A stretch of DNA of 64,000 nucleotides from Pararhizobium polonicum (GTDB lineage Bacteria; Pseudomonadota; Alphaproteobacteria; Rhizobiales; Rhizobiaceae). The stretch lies in assembly GCF_001687365.1 (NCBI RefSeq), contig NZ_LGLV01000016.1:1-64000 (forward strand), written 5' to 3'. Made by a program: the position numbers and the translations under genes. A model generated the notes under the pieces. The model ran no database searches. It worked only from the letters and a program-made list of their open reading frames with translations, and had not been told where the DNA came from. Of this stretch, positions 28,393 through 39,769 are shown in pieces; position 1 is the first letter of the stretch, and each line of letters opens with the position of its first letter.

Positions 28393-30189
28393 TCAGTTCG
28401 ACTGGCGGCGCAGGAACGCCGGGATTTCGAGCTGATCGTCTTCATGGGCACGCGGCTGCGAGGCAGCGCGGGCACGATCGTCAACGGCTGCCCGGCGCGG
28501 TGCGTAGACGCTGGCTTCCAGAGACAGCGGACGGCGCTGCTGCGAGGCGGCTGCCGGCGCACCGGCCGTCATGTCCGCGGACACGCCGTGATCGTCGTCG
28601 TCGCGGCGGCCAAGCGAATTGGTGATTCGCTTCAGCAGACCCATCGGGCCGCGTTCTTCCTGCGGCACCGGCTGTGCACGATGCTCGGCTTCAGCCTTTA
28701 CCATCGGCGGAAAGTCTTCCACCCGCGGCATGCGGACCTGCTCGGCCTGCTGACGGATCACCGGAGCGGACGGCTCGTGGCGAATGGGAGCCTGAGCGAT
28801 CGGCTGCGGCTGGTAAGCCACCGTTTCGACGGTACGCTGCACCGGAGCGGCCGTCTGGACGACGGGCTGCTCGATCGGTGCGGCACCGGCGAAAAGCCGG
28901 CTCTGCGGACGGAAATCGTCCTGAGCCTGCTGAACCGGGGCAGCAGCGCCACCGCGCGGCATGGAGAGGAACAGTTCGCGTTCCAGCTCGGCTTCGCGGA
29001 TGGCAGCGGCAATCGAATCGCTGGTCTGCTGGACCGGCTGGGCGGCCGGCTGCTGCTGGACGACAGGCTGCTGTGCCACGGGCTGCTGGGCGACCGGCGC
29101 CGGCTGGCTCTGAACGGCAACCGTCTGCTGAACCGGGGCTGCCGGAATGGCGATCGACGGGCGGATGATCGGCTTGGCTGCTACCGGACGAAAGTCAGCG
29201 GAACGACCGGCCACCTCCGCGGCCGTCCGATCGATACCCGTTGCCACGACCGAAACGCGGATGAGGCCTTCGAGTTCTTCGTCGAACGTTGCGCCGAGAA
29301 TGATGTTGGCGTCCGGATCCACTTCTTCGCGGATGCGGGTTGCTGCTTCATCGACTTCAAACAGGGTAAGGTCACGGCCGCCGGTGATCGAGATCAGCAG
29401 GCCTTGCGCACCCTTCATCGAGGTTTCGTCGAGCAGCGGGTTGGCGATCGCAGCTTCGGCTGCGGCCATTGCGCGGCCTTCGCCGGATGCTTCGCCGGTG
29501 CCCATCATGGCGCGGCCCATTTCGCGCATCACCGAACGGACGTCGGCGAAGTCGAGGTTGATCAGGCCTTCCTTGACCATCAGGTCGGTGATGCAGGCAA
29601 CACCGGAATAGAGAACCTGGTCGGCCATCGCGAAAGCATCGGCAAACGTGGTCTTGTCATTGGCGATCCGGAACAGGTTCTGGTTCGGAATGACGATCAG
29701 CGTGTCGACGGACTTCTGCAGCTCGGCAATGCCCATGTCGGCAAGGCGCATGCGGCGCTGGCCTTCGAAGTGAAACGGCTTGGTGACGACGCCGACCGTC
29801 AGGATGCCCTTGTTGCGGGCGGCCTGTGCGACGACTGGAGCAGCACCGGTACCGGTACCGCCGCCCATGCCGGCGGTGACGAAGCACATATGCGTGCCGT
29901 TGAGGTGATCGATGATCTCATCGATGCACTCTTCGGCGGCCGCGCGGCCGACTTCCGGCTGCGAACCGGCGCCGAGGCCTTCAGTCACGGCAACACCCAT
30001 CTGGATGATGCGTTCGGCCTTGGTCATGGTCAGCGCCTGGGCATCGGTATTGGCGACGACGAAATCGACGCCTTCGAGGCCTGCGGTGATCATGTTGTTG
30101 ACAGCGTTGCCGCCACCGCCACCGACACCGAACACGGTGATGCGGGGCTTCAGCTCGGTGATATCCGGCTTTTGCAAGTTGATCGTCAT
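28393..30189 (-). CDS. ftsZ: Cell division protein FtsZ, long-linker rhizobial type
   Basis: The 598-residue tubulin-like GTPase forms the division ring. The GTPase signature is [30 protein letters not shown] and the T7-loop region [12 protein letters not shown] are intact. After about residue 320 comes an intrinsically disordered linker of some 250 residues with a Gln/Pro/Val repeat tract ([15 protein letters not shown]), far longer than in E. coli FtsZ (383 aa in total). It ends in [10 protein letters not shown], the conserved peptide that binds FtsA. The start has AAGGAA upstream. It follows ftsA by 93 bp. Confidence 0.98.
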   Translation of the reverse strand: MTINLQKPDITELKPRITVFGVGGGGGNAVNNMITAGLEGVDFVVANTDAQALTMTKAERIIQMGVAVTEGLGAGSQPEVGRAAAEECIDEIIDHLNGTHMCFVTAGMGGGTGTGAAPVVAQAARNKGILTVGVVTKPFHFEGQRRMRLADMGIAELQKSVDTLIVIPNQNLFRIANDKTTFADAFAMADQVLYSGVACITDLMVKEGLINLDFADVRSVMREMGRAMMGTGEASGEGRAMAAAEAAIANPLLDETSMKGAQGLLISITGGRDLTLFEVDEAATRIREEVDPDANIILGATFDEELEGLIRVSVVATGIDRTAAEVAGRSADFRPVAAKPIIRPSIAIPAAPVQQTVAVQSQPAPVAQQPVAQQPVVQQQPAAQPVQQTSDSIAAAIREAELERELFLSMPRGGAAAPVQQAQDDFRPQSRLFAGAAPIEQPVVQTAAPVQRTVETVAYQPQPIAQAPIRHEPSAPVIRQQAEQVRMPRVEDFPPMVKAEAEHRAQPVPQEERGPMGLLKRITNSLGRRDDDDHGVSADMTAGAPAAASQQRRPLSLEASVYAPRRAAVDDRARAASQPRAHEDDQLEIPAFLRRQSN

Positions 30190-30282
30190 TGTACCCGTTC
30201 CTTCCTGGTTTCTGGCCGCCTTGCCGAGCCGGCCAAATCACTAAATTCCGTATTGCATCCCGCCGGCGTCAGGCCGAAGGGC

Positions 30283-31614
30283 TCAAAAGCTTTCCTTCAG
30301 CCATTGACCCATGCGGGCGATACGGCTGTTGTTTCCTGCAAGCGACGAGAGCAGACCGCCCTGCACCGCATGTGTTTCCATGTCCGCGACCTGCGGATAG
30401 ATCATCAGGCCGACGGCCGTCGAAAAGGCCGGGCCCTTGGCCGCTGCCGGCAGGCCGGAGACGCCGAGCGGACGGCCGATGCGGACGTTGCGGGCGAGAA
30501 TCCGGCGGGCCGATTCCGGCAGACCGGTCAGCTGGGCAGCGCCGCCCGTCAGGACGACGCGCTTGCCGACGATCGGCGAAAAGCCGGACCGCTGGATCCG
30601 GTCGCGGATCAGTTCGAGTGTTTCCTCGATGCGGGCCCGCACGATGCGCGAGACAAGCGCACGCGGCACATGCGTCGGCTGGTCGCGGTCGTCCTCGCCG
30701 ATCGGCGGGACGGAAACGATGTCGCGCTCGTCGGCGCTGTTGGGCAGTGCCGAACCATGAACGACCTTCAGACGCTCGGCATCCTCGATGCGGGTCGACA
30801 GACCGCGCGCCAGATCGGTGGTGACGTGATGGCCGCCAAGGCTGATCGCGTCGGCATGGACCAGCTTGCCTTCGGCAAAGACCGAGATCGTCGTGGTGCC
30901 GCCGCCCATGTCGATGGCCGCGCAGCCGAGTTCGACTTCGTCGTCAACCAGTGCCGCAAGGCCGCTTGCATAAGGCGTTGCGACAATACCTTCGACCGAC
31001 AGATGGGCGCGATTGATGCAAAGCTCGAGGTTCTTCAGAGCCGCGCGTTCCGCCGTCAGCACATGCATGTCGACGCCGAGCGCGTCACCGAACATGGCCA
31101 GAGGATCGCGGATGCCACGCTCGCCATCGAGCGAGAAGCCGGTCGGCAGCGAATGCAGGATGACCCGGTCCTGGCGCAGCGACTGCTGGCCGGCAGCGGC
31201 GAGAACCTTCTTCAAGTCGGCAGCGTCCACTTCCTGTCCACCGAGATCGATGGAGGCGGTGTAGATATCGCTCTGCAGGCGGCCGGCAGAGATATTGACG
31301 ATCAGGCTGTCGATCGTCAGCCCGGCCATGCGTTCGGCGGCATCGACCGCCAGACGGACGACGCTTTCGGCCGCATCGAGATCGGCAATCACGCCGTTCT
31401 TCATGCCGCGCGACTTGTGATGGCCGATACCGATGATCTCGATCGAGTGCGTGCGGCCCGGCAGGATCTGACTTTCGGCCTTCGGCGTCAGCCGGCCGAT
31501 CATGCAGACCACCTTGGTGGAGCCGATATCAAGCACCGAAACGACATGAGACCGCTTGGAAGAAAGCGGCTTCAGACGCGGCAGACCAAAGTGGGAGGAG
31601 CCGAAAATGCTCAT
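30283..31614 (-). CDS. ftsA: Cell division protein FtsA
   Basis: The 443-residue actin-fold protein tethers FtsZ to the membrane. VLDIGSTKVVCMIGR is phosphate loop 1, AAIDMGGGTTTISVF is phosphate loop 2, and VVLTGGAAQLTGL is the adenosine motif. The C-terminus RMGQWLKESF is the amphipathic membrane-targeting helix. Its ATG overlaps the ftsQ stop (ATGA), so translation of the two is coupled. Confidence 0.97.
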   Translation of the reverse strand: MSIFGSSHFGLPRLKPLSSKRSHVVSVLDIGSTKVVCMIGRLTPKAESQILPGRTHSIEIIGIGHHKSRGMKNGVIADLDAAESVVRLAVDAAERMAGLTIDSLIVNISAGRLQSDIYTASIDLGGQEVDAADLKKVLAAAGQQSLRQDRVILHSLPTGFSLDGERGIRDPLAMFGDALGVDMHVLTAERAALKNLELCINRAHLSVEGIVATPYASGLAALVDDEVELGCAAIDMGGGTTTISVFAEGKLVHADAISLGGHHVTTDLARGLSTRIEDAERLKVVHGSALPNSADERDIVSVPPIGEDDRDQPTHVPRALVSRIVRARIEETLELIRDRIQRSGFSPIVGKRVVLTGGAAQLTGLPESARRILARNVRIGRPLGVSGLPAAAKGPAFSTAVGLMIYPQVADMETHAVQGGLLSSLAGNNSRIARMGQWLKESF

Positions 31615-32543
31615 ATGCGGCTCTCCAATTCCTGTTTCTTCAACATTTTCGTGCGGGCCTCCAGCACCGTCTGGCGGCGGGCGGCGGCTTCGGGGGTCAA
31701 CTGGATCGTGGTGCGATCCTCCAGCCGCAGATCGACCGCGGCGATGTCGCGCTCCAGCAATTGTTGCCCCTCTTCCATGGTGGACAGCACCTGCATGGCG
31801 CGCTCGAGATCGTGCTCGGGCAACTTGATGGTGATGCCGTTGTCGAGCATCAGGTCCCAGCGGCGGCCGGCAACACGCACATAGGCTTTGACGCGCTTGC
31901 TGATCTCAGGCCACTGCGAGAAATGCTCATAGAAAGCAGCGGCCGACGTTTCCGCGTCGCGGCCGACGAACAGCGGCAGTTCGGAGAACTTGTTGTCGCG
32001 CAGCGGCGCAATCACGCTGCCGCTCGCCTCGATCAGCGAGAGATCGGTACCGTGCTGCCAGATGCCGAACGCCTTGCGCTCCTTGAGATTGACCTCGATC
32101 GTGCCGGGATAGACCTTGCGCACCGCAACGTCCTCGACCCAGGGCATTTCGCTGATCAGCTTGCGCGCCACACCGATATCGAGAGCGACAAGCGACGTTG
32201 CGCCATCAAGACCCAACTGCTGCAGAATATCGATTTCGGAGGTCTGATCGTTGCCGGAAACCTTGACGTCCTCGATCGCGAAGCCGGCGGCCGTCGTGGT
32301 CGTTTGGGCGAAATCCTGGCTGTGCCCGCCAAGCGACATGCCGTAGAAGCCGGTCGCGGTGAAAAAGGCGATCGCGGAGACAGTCCCGGTATAGGGCGCA
32401 AAATGAATGCGGCCCGTTCCCAGGCTGACAAGGAAACGCACGGCACGGCGCAGCGGCCGCGGCAGAACGAACTGACCATCGAGATCAGCCGCCTCCAGCG
32501 GAGCACGCGACCTTCCTGCCTTCCTGCCCTTCAACGCAAACAC
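31611..32543 (-). CDS. ftsQ: Cell division protein FtsQ (DivIB)
   Basis: The 310-residue bitopic protein has a basic cytoplasmic segment of about 40 residues, one membrane helix (about 50-75), a periplasmic POTRA domain (about 95-165; [20 protein letters not shown]) and an FtsQ beta domain ([21 protein letters not shown]). It bridges the FtsK-side and FtsBL-side divisome parts. GTG 32543 was chosen because GGAGG lies 7 nt upstream. This start lies inside the end of ddlB (13-bp overlap). Confidence 0.95.
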   Translation of the reverse strand: MFALKGRKAGRSRAPLEAADLDGQFVLPRPLRRAVRFLVSLGTGRIHFAPYTGTVSAIAFFTATGFYGMSLGGHSQDFAQTTTTAAGFAIEDVKVSGNDQTSEIDILQQLGLDGATSLVALDIGVARKLISEMPWVEDVAVRKVYPGTIEVNLKERKAFGIWQHGTDLSLIEASGSVIAPLRDNKFSELPLFVGRDAETSAAAFYEHFSQWPEISKRVKAYVRVAGRRWDLMLDNGITIKLPEHDLERAMQVLSTMEEGQQLLERDIAAVDLRLEDRTTIQLTPEAAARRQTVLEARTKMLKKQELESRI

Positions 32544-33457
32544 GACGCGTCCTCCACGATCCACTTGAGGAATTCACCAAACGTATGGCCGGCATGAACG
32601 GCCATTTCGGGCACCAGAGAGGTTGGAGTCATCCCGGGCTGGGTATTGACCTCCAGCCAGATGAGCTCTCCGTCTTCAGAGAAACGATCGTCAAAGCGGA
32701 AGTCGGAGCGGCTTACGCCGCGGCAGCCAATCGCCTGATGCGCCATGACTGCGAGTGTTTGTATTTTTTGGTAAATATTCGGTAAAATATCTGCCGGGAT
32801 GACGTGTTTTGAACCGCCTTTTACATACTTTGAATCATAATCATAAAAGGCGTGTCCCTGGGGTATCACTTCGGTGACGCCGAGCGCCGTATCGCCCATG
32901 ACGCCGCAGGTGAATTCGCGCCCGTAGACGTAGCGCTCGACCATCACCCGGTCGCCGTAACGCCACTCGCTGGAGGTGACAATCTGCGGCGGATGCGACT
33001 GGTCTTCCTTGACCATGACCACGCCGAAGCTGGACCCCTCACGCACCGGCTTGACCACATAGGGCGGCTTCATCGGATGATTGGCGCCGAAATCATGGCG
33101 ATCCATGACGCGCGCTTCGGCGACCGGAATGCCGGCGGCACTCGCAACAAGCTTGGCCTGCGCCTTGTCCATCGCCAGCGCCGAGGCGAGCACGCCGGAA
33201 TGCGTGTAGGGAATTTCGAGATATTCGAGGATGCCCTGGATCGTGCCGTCTTCGCCGAACGGGCCGTGCAGAGCATTGAAGGCAACATCGGGACGCAGAT
33301 CGGCAAGCACGGATGCGACATTGCGATCGACGTCTATGCGGGTGACGCGGTAGCCCTCGCCTTCCAGGGCATCGGCACATGCCACCCCGGACGACAGGCT
33401 GACAGGCCGCTCCGAAGAGAACCCGCCCATTAGGACAGCCACATGCTTACCGCTCAT
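32531..33457 (-). CDS. ddlB: D-alanine-D-alanine ligase
   Basis: The 308-residue ATP-grasp enzyme makes the D-Ala-D-Ala dipeptide of peptidoglycan. Visible are [50 protein letters not shown], and [20 protein letters not shown] with the Mg-binding Asn/Glu. ATG 33457 has GGGGG six bases upstream; an in-frame ATG at 33472 would add five residues. It is the first gene of a ddlB-ftsQ-ftsA-ftsZ unit and here has its own upstream region, because an aqpZ/MFS pair separates it from murB. Confidence 0.97.
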   Translation of the reverse strand: MSGKHVAVLMGGFSSERPVSLSSGVACADALEGEGYRVTRIDVDRNVASVLADLRPDVAFNALHGPFGEDGTIQGILEYLEIPYTHSGVLASALAMDKAQAKLVASAAGIPVAEARVMDRHDFGANHPMKPPYVVKPVREGSSFGVVMVKEDQSHPPQIVTSSEWRYGDRVMVERYVYGREFTCGVMGDTALGVTEVIPQGHAFYDYDSKYVKGGSKHVIPADILPNIYQKIQTLAVMAHQAIGCRGVSRSDFRFDDRFSEDGELIWLEVNTQPGMTPTSLVPEMAVHAGHTFGEFLKWIVEDASCLR

Positions 33458-33710
33458 AAAAACCCCCGACATTACGCCAGTCTTACAAATTCCTGCTTGC
33501 GCCTAGCTTGTTCTCACACACGAGTCGTCTGCGTCGGGCACAGACCCACTAGAACGGCATTATGGTTAACGAACGGTTTACTTTGGTTAACCCTACCCAA
33601 GGCATTGGTAAAATATTTGCGCACGAATCAAAGCCTCGCATCGATTCATCGCTTGGAATCAGAGTGTTAATCTGAAGGCAAGGCAAATGGCTGTGGTGCC
33701 CGATAAAACG
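33458..33710 (-). promoter_or_regulatory. ddlB-ftsQAZ upstream region with CtrA-like sites
   Basis: On the plus strand TTAA-CGAACGG-TTTAC (33566-33581) matches the CtrA consensus TTAA-N7-TTAAC with one change in the second half. A further GGTTAACC palindrome lies at 33585-33592. The sites are about 110-135 bp upstream of the ddlB start. Because a terminator lies at 33711-33743, this interval must contain the promoter for ddlB-ftsQA and possibly ftsZ. Confidence 0.45.
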
Positions 33711-33743
33711 GAAAGGCCCCGCAGCGTTTGTGCGGGGCCTTCC
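33711..33743 (-). terminator. Intrinsic terminator after aqpZ
   Basis: AAGGCCCCGC pairs with GCGGGGCCTT (10 bp). On the minus strand it is followed by TCCGTTTT. It lies 45 bp after the aqpZ stop and isolates aqpZ from ddlB. Confidence 0.8.
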
Positions 33744-33787
33744 TTTGGAGTGTCGAACCGTTGGCCGGGCAAAGGCCGGAGACAGAC

Positions 33788-34474
33788 TCAGTCGTCTTCG
33801 CCGACGACTTTCCAGACAATACCGCCGAGGATCGCGCCGATGATCGGGGCAAGCCAGAACAGCCACAACTGCTGCAGTGCCCAGCCCCCCACAAAGATCG
33901 CCTGACCTGTCGAACGCGCCGGATTGACCGACGTGTTGGTGACAGGAATGGAGATCAGGTGAATCAGCGTCAGGGCAAGGCCGATGGCGAGCGGCGCAAA
34001 ACCGGCCGGCACACGCCCGCTGGTCGCTCCCAGGATGATGAAGATGAAGAACCCCGTCAGCAAGACTTCGATGACCAGCGCCGAGGTCAGCGAATAGCCG
34101 CCCGGCGAATGTTCACCATAGCCGTTGGCCGCAAAGCCGCCGAGCTGGAAATCAGCCTTGCCGCTGGCCACGACATAGAGCACCGCCGCCGCGACAATCG
34201 CGCCCGCCACCTGAGCGATGATATAGCCGGGAAGCGAGGAGGCCGGAAACTTGCCGGCAACCGTGAGGCCGACCGACACCGCCGGATTGAAATGCCCACC
34301 GGAAATGCCGCCGACCGCATAGGCCATCGTCACCACCGTCAGGCCGAAGGCAAACGCGACACCGAGCAGGCCGATGCCGACGTTCGGAAAGGCCGCCGCC
34401 AGCACCGCACTGCCGCAGCCGCCGAAAACAAGCCAGAATGTTCCCAAAAATTCCGCAGAAAGCTTCTTGAACAT
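33788..34474 (-). CDS. aqpZ: Aquaporin Z
   Basis: The 228-residue channel has six membrane helices and both half-helix motifs, [10 protein letters not shown] and [10 protein letters not shown], giving the water pore. The region [13 protein letters not shown] and the short loops are those of the water-selective AqpZ branch rather than GlpF. ATG 34474 begins [19 protein letters not shown] and has GGGG upstream; the open frame to 34564 is not family-like. Together with the divergent MFS gene it is inserted between murB and ddlB. Confidence 0.96.
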   Translation of the reverse strand: MFKKLSAEFLGTFWLVFGGCGSAVLAAAFPNVGIGLLGVAFAFGLTVVTMAYAVGGISGGHFNPAVSVGLTVAGKFPASSLPGYIIAQVAGAIVAAAVLYVVASGKADFQLGGFAANGYGEHSPGGYSLTSALVIEVLLTGFFIFIILGATSGRVPAGFAPLAIGLALTLIHLISIPVTNTSVNPARSTGQAIFVGGWALQQLWLFWLAPIIGAILGGIVWKVVGEDD

Positions 34475-34851
34475 GATTTCCCCTTCAAACGGAGCACTGC
34501 TCCAAAAGGCCAGATGCGCATCTGCCGCGTTCTCTCTCAGACCCCTGAATGAAAACGCATGCACATTCCAGCCAGCTTGCCACGCGCCACACGTCCGGCG
34601 CGCAGCCCAAGATTTGCCACAATTCGATTCTGGTCAAGGTTTGTGCAACGGGCATGTTTCACGCGCGGCGTTTTTAAGCGTTTTGCTGATCTGACAGGCT
34701 GAAATCGAAGCAATCGCCGATACTTTTGTGACGAACACGCCGCGAAATCTTGCCGATTGTTGCGTTTGAAGGGTTTTACTGCCGGTGCGTCTGCGTTAAG
34801 AGCCGGGCAGCTGCCTCCCAAGACGGCATTCACATTCCCAATACGGACACA
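34475..34851. other. Divergent promoter region of aqpZ and MFS gene
   Basis: This is about 375 bp with no gene. No clear consensus promoter, operator or hairpin stood out; it presumably carries both promoters. Confidence 0.35.
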
Positions 34852-36162
34852 ATGACAATGAGTGACACAGTATCCACGTTGTCGCCGACGGCAGAGCCGT
34901 TGAACAAGGGCCCGCTCAATTCGCCTGCCCGCGTTCTGCTCGCAAGCCTGGTCGGCACAACCATCGAATTCTTCGACTTCTACGTCTATGCCACCGCCGC
35001 CGTGCTGGTGTTCCCGACGCTGTTCTTCCCGAACACCGATCCGACCACGGCGCTGCTCGCTTCCTTCGCGACCTTCTCGATCGCCTTTTTCGCCCGCCCG
35101 CTCGGCGCGGTCGTCTTCGGCCATTTCGGCGACAGGGTCGGCCGCAAGACGACGCTCGTCGCGGCGCTGCTGACCATGGGCATCTCCACCGTCATCATCG
35201 GCCTGCTTCCGTCCTACGATCAGATCGGCGTCATCGCGCCGCTTCTGCTGGCGCTGTGCCGCTTCGGCCAGGGTTTCGGGCTCGGCGGTGAATGGGGTGG
35301 CGCGGTGCTGCTCGCCACGGAAAATGCGCCCGAAGGCAAGCGCAGCTGGTACGGCATGTTCCCGCAGCTCGGCGCGCCCGTGGGCCTGTTTCTGTCTTCC
35401 GGCGCCTTCTGGCTGCTGCTTCACCTGATGACCCAGGAGCAGTTGCTCAGCTGGGGCTGGCGCATCCCCTTCGTCGCCTCGATCGTCCTGATCGCCGTCG
35501 GCCTGTGGGTTCGCCTGTCGATCACCGAAACGCCCGCCTTCCAGAAGGCCATCGACAAGCACGAGCGTGTCGAAGTCCCGGTGATGGAACTGTTCCGCCA
35601 TCACAAGCGCAGCCTCGTGCTCGGCACCTTCGTGGCGCTGGCAACCTTCGTGCTGTTCTATATCGGCTCGGCCTATCTTCTGTCCTACAACGTCAAGGTC
35701 CTGAAAATCCCGTTCCTCGACGCGCTGGAAATCCAGATCGTCGGCTCGGTCCTGTTCGGCATCTTCATCCCCATCGCCGGTAAGCTGGCGGAGCGCTTCG
35801 GCCGCCGCGAGGTGCTGATCGCGACGACTGTTCTGATCGGTGTCTTCTCCTTCTTCCTGCCCGGCCTGATGACATCGGGAGAAAGCAGCATCTTCGTCTT
35901 CGTCGTCTTTGCGATGGCGCTGATGGGCATGACCTACGGCCTGATCGGTACGGCGCTGGCCGCACCGTTCCCGACCAACGTGCGCTACACCGGCTCGTCC
36001 ATCACCTTCAACTTCGCCGGTATCTTCGGCGCCTCGCTGGCGCCCTATATCGCCACATGGCTACAGACGAACTACGGCATGACCTATGTCGGCTACTATC
36101 TCGGCGTGGCCGCCCTGATCACGCTGGCCTGCATCCTGCTTTCGGGCAAGGACGAAGTCTGA
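34852..36162 (+). CDS. MFS transporter, metabolite:H+ symporter (MHS) type
   Basis: The 436-residue protein has twelve membrane helices. MHS-family features are GTTIEFFDFYVYATAA in helix 1, the loop GHFGDRVGRKTTLV, and RFGQGFGLGGEWGGAVLLATE. Family members carry proline/betaine, citrate, alpha-ketoglutarate or shikimate; the substrate is not predictable. A second ATG at 34858 is a possible start. It is the only plus-strand gene inside the dcw region and ends in a strong terminator shared with murB. Confidence 0.9.
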   Translation: MTMSDTVSTLSPTAEPLNKGPLNSPARVLLASLVGTTIEFFDFYVYATAAVLVFPTLFFPNTDPTTALLASFATFSIAFFARPLGAVVFGHFGDRVGRKTTLVAALLTMGISTVIIGLLPSYDQIGVIAPLLLALCRFGQGFGLGGEWGGAVLLATENAPEGKRSWYGMFPQLGAPVGLFLSSGAFWLLLHLMTQEQLLSWGWRIPFVASIVLIAVGLWVRLSITETPAFQKAIDKHERVEVPVMELFRHHKRSLVLGTFVALATFVLFYIGSAYLLSYNVKVLKIPFLDALEIQIVGSVLFGIFIPIAGKLAERFGRREVLIATTVLIGVFSFFLPGLMTSGESSIFVFVVFAMALMGMTYGLIGTALAAPFPTNVRYTGSSITFNFAGIFGASLAPYIATWLQTNYGMTYVGYYLGVAALITLACILLSGKDEV

Positions 36163-36183
36163 GGCTTCGGCTCACAACACACG

Positions 36184-36221
36184 AAAAAAGCCGCCGTAGA
36201 TCGCTCCACGGCGGCTTTTTT
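36184..36221. terminator. Bidirectional intrinsic terminator between MFS gene and murB
   Basis: AAAAAAGCCGCCGT pairs perfectly with ACGGCGGCTTTTTT (14 bp, loop of 10), with T-runs on both strands. It closes the MFS gene from one side and the mraZ-to-murB transcript from the other. Confidence 0.93.
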
Positions 36222-36238
36222 AATTCCGGTTCCGCAGC

Positions 36239-37209
<971 letters not shown>

Positions 37210-37213
<4 letters not shown>

Positions 37214-38625
37214 GCGGAATTTCCTGAAATGCCTGCGAGTTCCTTCGGAAGTGCCGCAGCCCAATACGTAATGCTGCCGGCACCCAAGAGAACCACAAAG
37301 TCCCCCGGTTGCGCAATGGCGGAGACGATCGGCGCAATGGCTTCCGGGCCTTCGATGAAGCGCGCGTCGCGGTGGCCGCCTGCCTTGATACGGGAGACGA
37401 GTTCCTGCGAGTTGACGCCCTCGATCGGTTCCTCACCGGCCGAATAGACCGGCGCCAGAAGAATCGTGTCGGCATCGTTGAAGCAGGCGGAGAAGTCCTC
37501 GAAGAGGCTGTGAAGACGTGAAAAGCGGTGCGGCTGGTGCACGGCGATGACGCGGCCCTGGCAGGCCTCGCGCGCGGCGCGCAGCACAGCCTTGATCTCG
37601 ACCGGGTGATGGCCGTAGTCGTCGTAGACGCGGACATTGTTCCATTCGCCGGTGAAGGTGAAGCGGCGCTTGACGCCGGCAAAGGATGCCAGCCCCTTGG
37701 CGATATCCTCCGGCGAAATACCAAGCCGCTGCGCGACGGCAATCGCCGCGGTGGCGTTCGAGACATTGTGGCGGCCCGGCATTGGCAGCCGCAGATCCTG
37801 CATCTGGATCACCTGTCCGGTGCGGCGGCGGCGGATCTCGACGTCGAACACCGATGTGGCGCCGTCCATGCGGATATTGGAATAGCGCACGTCGGCCTGC
37901 GGGTTTTCGCCATAGGTGACGACCTTGCGGTCCTCGATCTTCGAGACCATGGTCTGCACTTCGGGATGATCGAGGCACATGACGCCAAAGCCATAGAACG
38001 GAACGTTTTCGACGAACTGGCGAAAGGCCGCGCGCACGGCATCGAAATTGCCGTAGTGGTCGAGATGTTCGGGATCGATATTGGTGACGACGGCGACGTC
38101 GGCAGGCAGTTTCAGGAAGGTGCCGTCGGATTCGTCGGCCTCCACCACCATCCACTCGCCCTCGCCCATGCGGGCATTGGTGCCGTAGGCATTGATGATG
38201 CCGCCATTGATGACGGTCGGATCGAGCCCGCCGGCCTCAAGCAGCGTCGCCACCATCGAGGTCGTGGTGGTCTTGCCATGCGTGCCGCCAATGGCAATGG
38301 CATTGCGGAAGCGCATCAGTTCGGCCAGCATCTCGGCGCGGCGCACCACCGGCAGCAGCTTTTCACGCGCAGCGATGAGTTCCGGGTTGCTCTTCTTGAT
38401 GGCGGTCGAGACAACCACGACTTCGGCCTCGCCGATGTTCTCTGCCTTGTGACCGACGAAAACCTCGATACCCTTGTCACGCAGGCGCTGGACATTGGCG
38501 CTGTCGGATTGGTCAGAGCCCTGAACCTTGTGGCCGAGATTGTGCAGCACTTCGGCAATACCGCTCATGCCGATACCACCGATACCGATGAAATGAACCA
38601 GGCCGATTGTCTGCGGCATCTTCAT
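37210..38625 (-). CDS. murC: UDP-N-acetylmuramate-L-alanine ligase
   Basis: The 471-residue Mur ligase adds L-Ala to UDP-MurNAc. [17 protein letters not shown] is the UDP-binding Rossmann segment, [13 protein letters not shown] the ATP P-loop, and [14 protein letters not shown] with [15 protein letters not shown] HQPHRFSRL are in the C-terminal domain. It starts within the murG stop (ATGA overlap). Confidence 0.97.
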
Positions 38626-39746
38626 GAGCGTGCTTCCTTGAACTGTGCAATGGTCGAACCGCTGGCAATAGCTTCAACCATGGCGGCAAGCAAGCGGGCC
38701 GCATCGGGTTTGCCCGCCTGTTTGGCACTTGCCGCCATATCGGCCAGCTTGCCGGGATTGGTCATGGCTCCGGTCAGGATCTTGCTCAGCTTTTCGGTGG
38801 AAAGCTCGGCCTGAGCGATCACCTTGGCACCGCCGGTCGCCGCCAGCGCCGCCGCGTTCGCTGCCTGATCATGATCGAGCGCATAGGGGTAAGGCACCAG
38901 GATCGCCGGGCGGCCAATCACCGCGATCTCGGAAACCGTGGAGGCGCCGGACCGGCAGATGACCAGATGCGCCTTGGCGAGGCGGTCCGCCATGTCGGTG
39001 AAGAACGGCGCGATGTCCGCAGCCATCTCGAGCTTGGCAATGCAGCCCTCGACCATCGGCATATCTTCGGCGCGCGCCTGCTGCGTGATCCGCAGACGTT
39101 TTCGCAAGCTGTCGTCGAGCAGGCTGACCGCCGTCGGCACGCTTTTCGAAAAATACTGAGCACCCTGACTGCCACCGAACACGACCAGCCGGAATTCCTC
39201 GCCCTCGCCCGACGGCACATACGGAACCTTGGCGGCCTCCAGCACGGCCGGCCGGACGGGGTTGCCCGTCGTCACCGTCTTTGCGGCATAGAGACCGTCC
39301 GTCTCGGGCAGAAAGCCGCCGGCAATCGCCCTGACGCGACGGGCGAGTGCCTTGTTGGCCCGGCCCATGACGGCGTTCTGCTCATGGATCATCGACGGGA
39401 TGCCCATGCCGGTTGCGGCCAGCAGCGGCGGAATGGTCGGATAACCGCCGAAGCCGACGACGACCTTCGGCCGGACCTTCGCCATCAGTCGGCGGGCGAT
39501 GCGGATGCCCGACCAGAGCGTCCACAGCGATGATGCCACCTTCAGCGGATTCTTCGAGCCGATCGTCGCGGACGGGACGACATGGATTTCATCGGCCGGA
39601 AACTTGCCGGCGAAGCGTTCGGCCCGGCTGTCCGTCACCAGATGGATGGAATAGCCGAGCGCCTTCAGTTCGTGCGCCAGGGCTTCCGCCGGAAACAGAT
39701 GGCCGCCGGTCCCGCCGGCGGCTAGCATGATGATGCCTTTGCTCAT
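38622..39746 (-). CDS. murG: Lipid II synthase MurG
   Basis: The 374-residue peripheral membrane glycosyltransferase (GT28) transfers GlcNAc to lipid I. It carries [20 protein letters not shown], then [30 protein letters not shown] and [16 protein letters not shown], with [20 protein letters not shown] in the UDP-GlcNAc site. AGGA lies 6 nt before the ATG. It follows ftsW by 23 bp. Confidence 0.97.
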   Translation of the reverse strand: MSKGIIMLAAGGTGGHLFPAEALAHELKALGYSIHLVTDSRAERFAGKFPADEIHVVPSATIGSKNPLKVASSLWTLWSGIRIARRLMAKVRPKVVVGFGGYPTIPPLLAATGMGIPSMIHEQNAVMGRANKALARRVRAIAGGFLPETDGLYAAKTVTTGNPVRPAVLEAAKVPYVPSGEGEEFRLVVFGGSQGAQYFSKSVPTAVSLLDDSLRKRLRITQQARAEDMPMVEGCIAKLEMAADIAPFFTDMADRLAKAHLVICRSGASTVSEIAVIGRPAILVPYPYALDHDQAANAAALAATGGAKVIAQAELSTEKLSKILTGAMTNPGKLADMAASAKQAGKPDAARLLAAMVEAIASGSTIAQFKEARS

Positions 39747-39769
39747 GATCAGTCCTTACTTCGCCGGCC

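Noticed and set aside
28444..31884. 1146-codon open frame on the plus strand
   Set aside because: It lies antisense to ftsZ, ftsA and ftsQ, which are certain; the long frame is a byproduct of G+C-biased third positions in those genes.
36163..36238. Possible attachment site or insertion scar at the murB-MFS boundary
   Set aside because: The inverted repeat there is an ordinary bidirectional terminator; no tRNA, integrase or target duplication is present.
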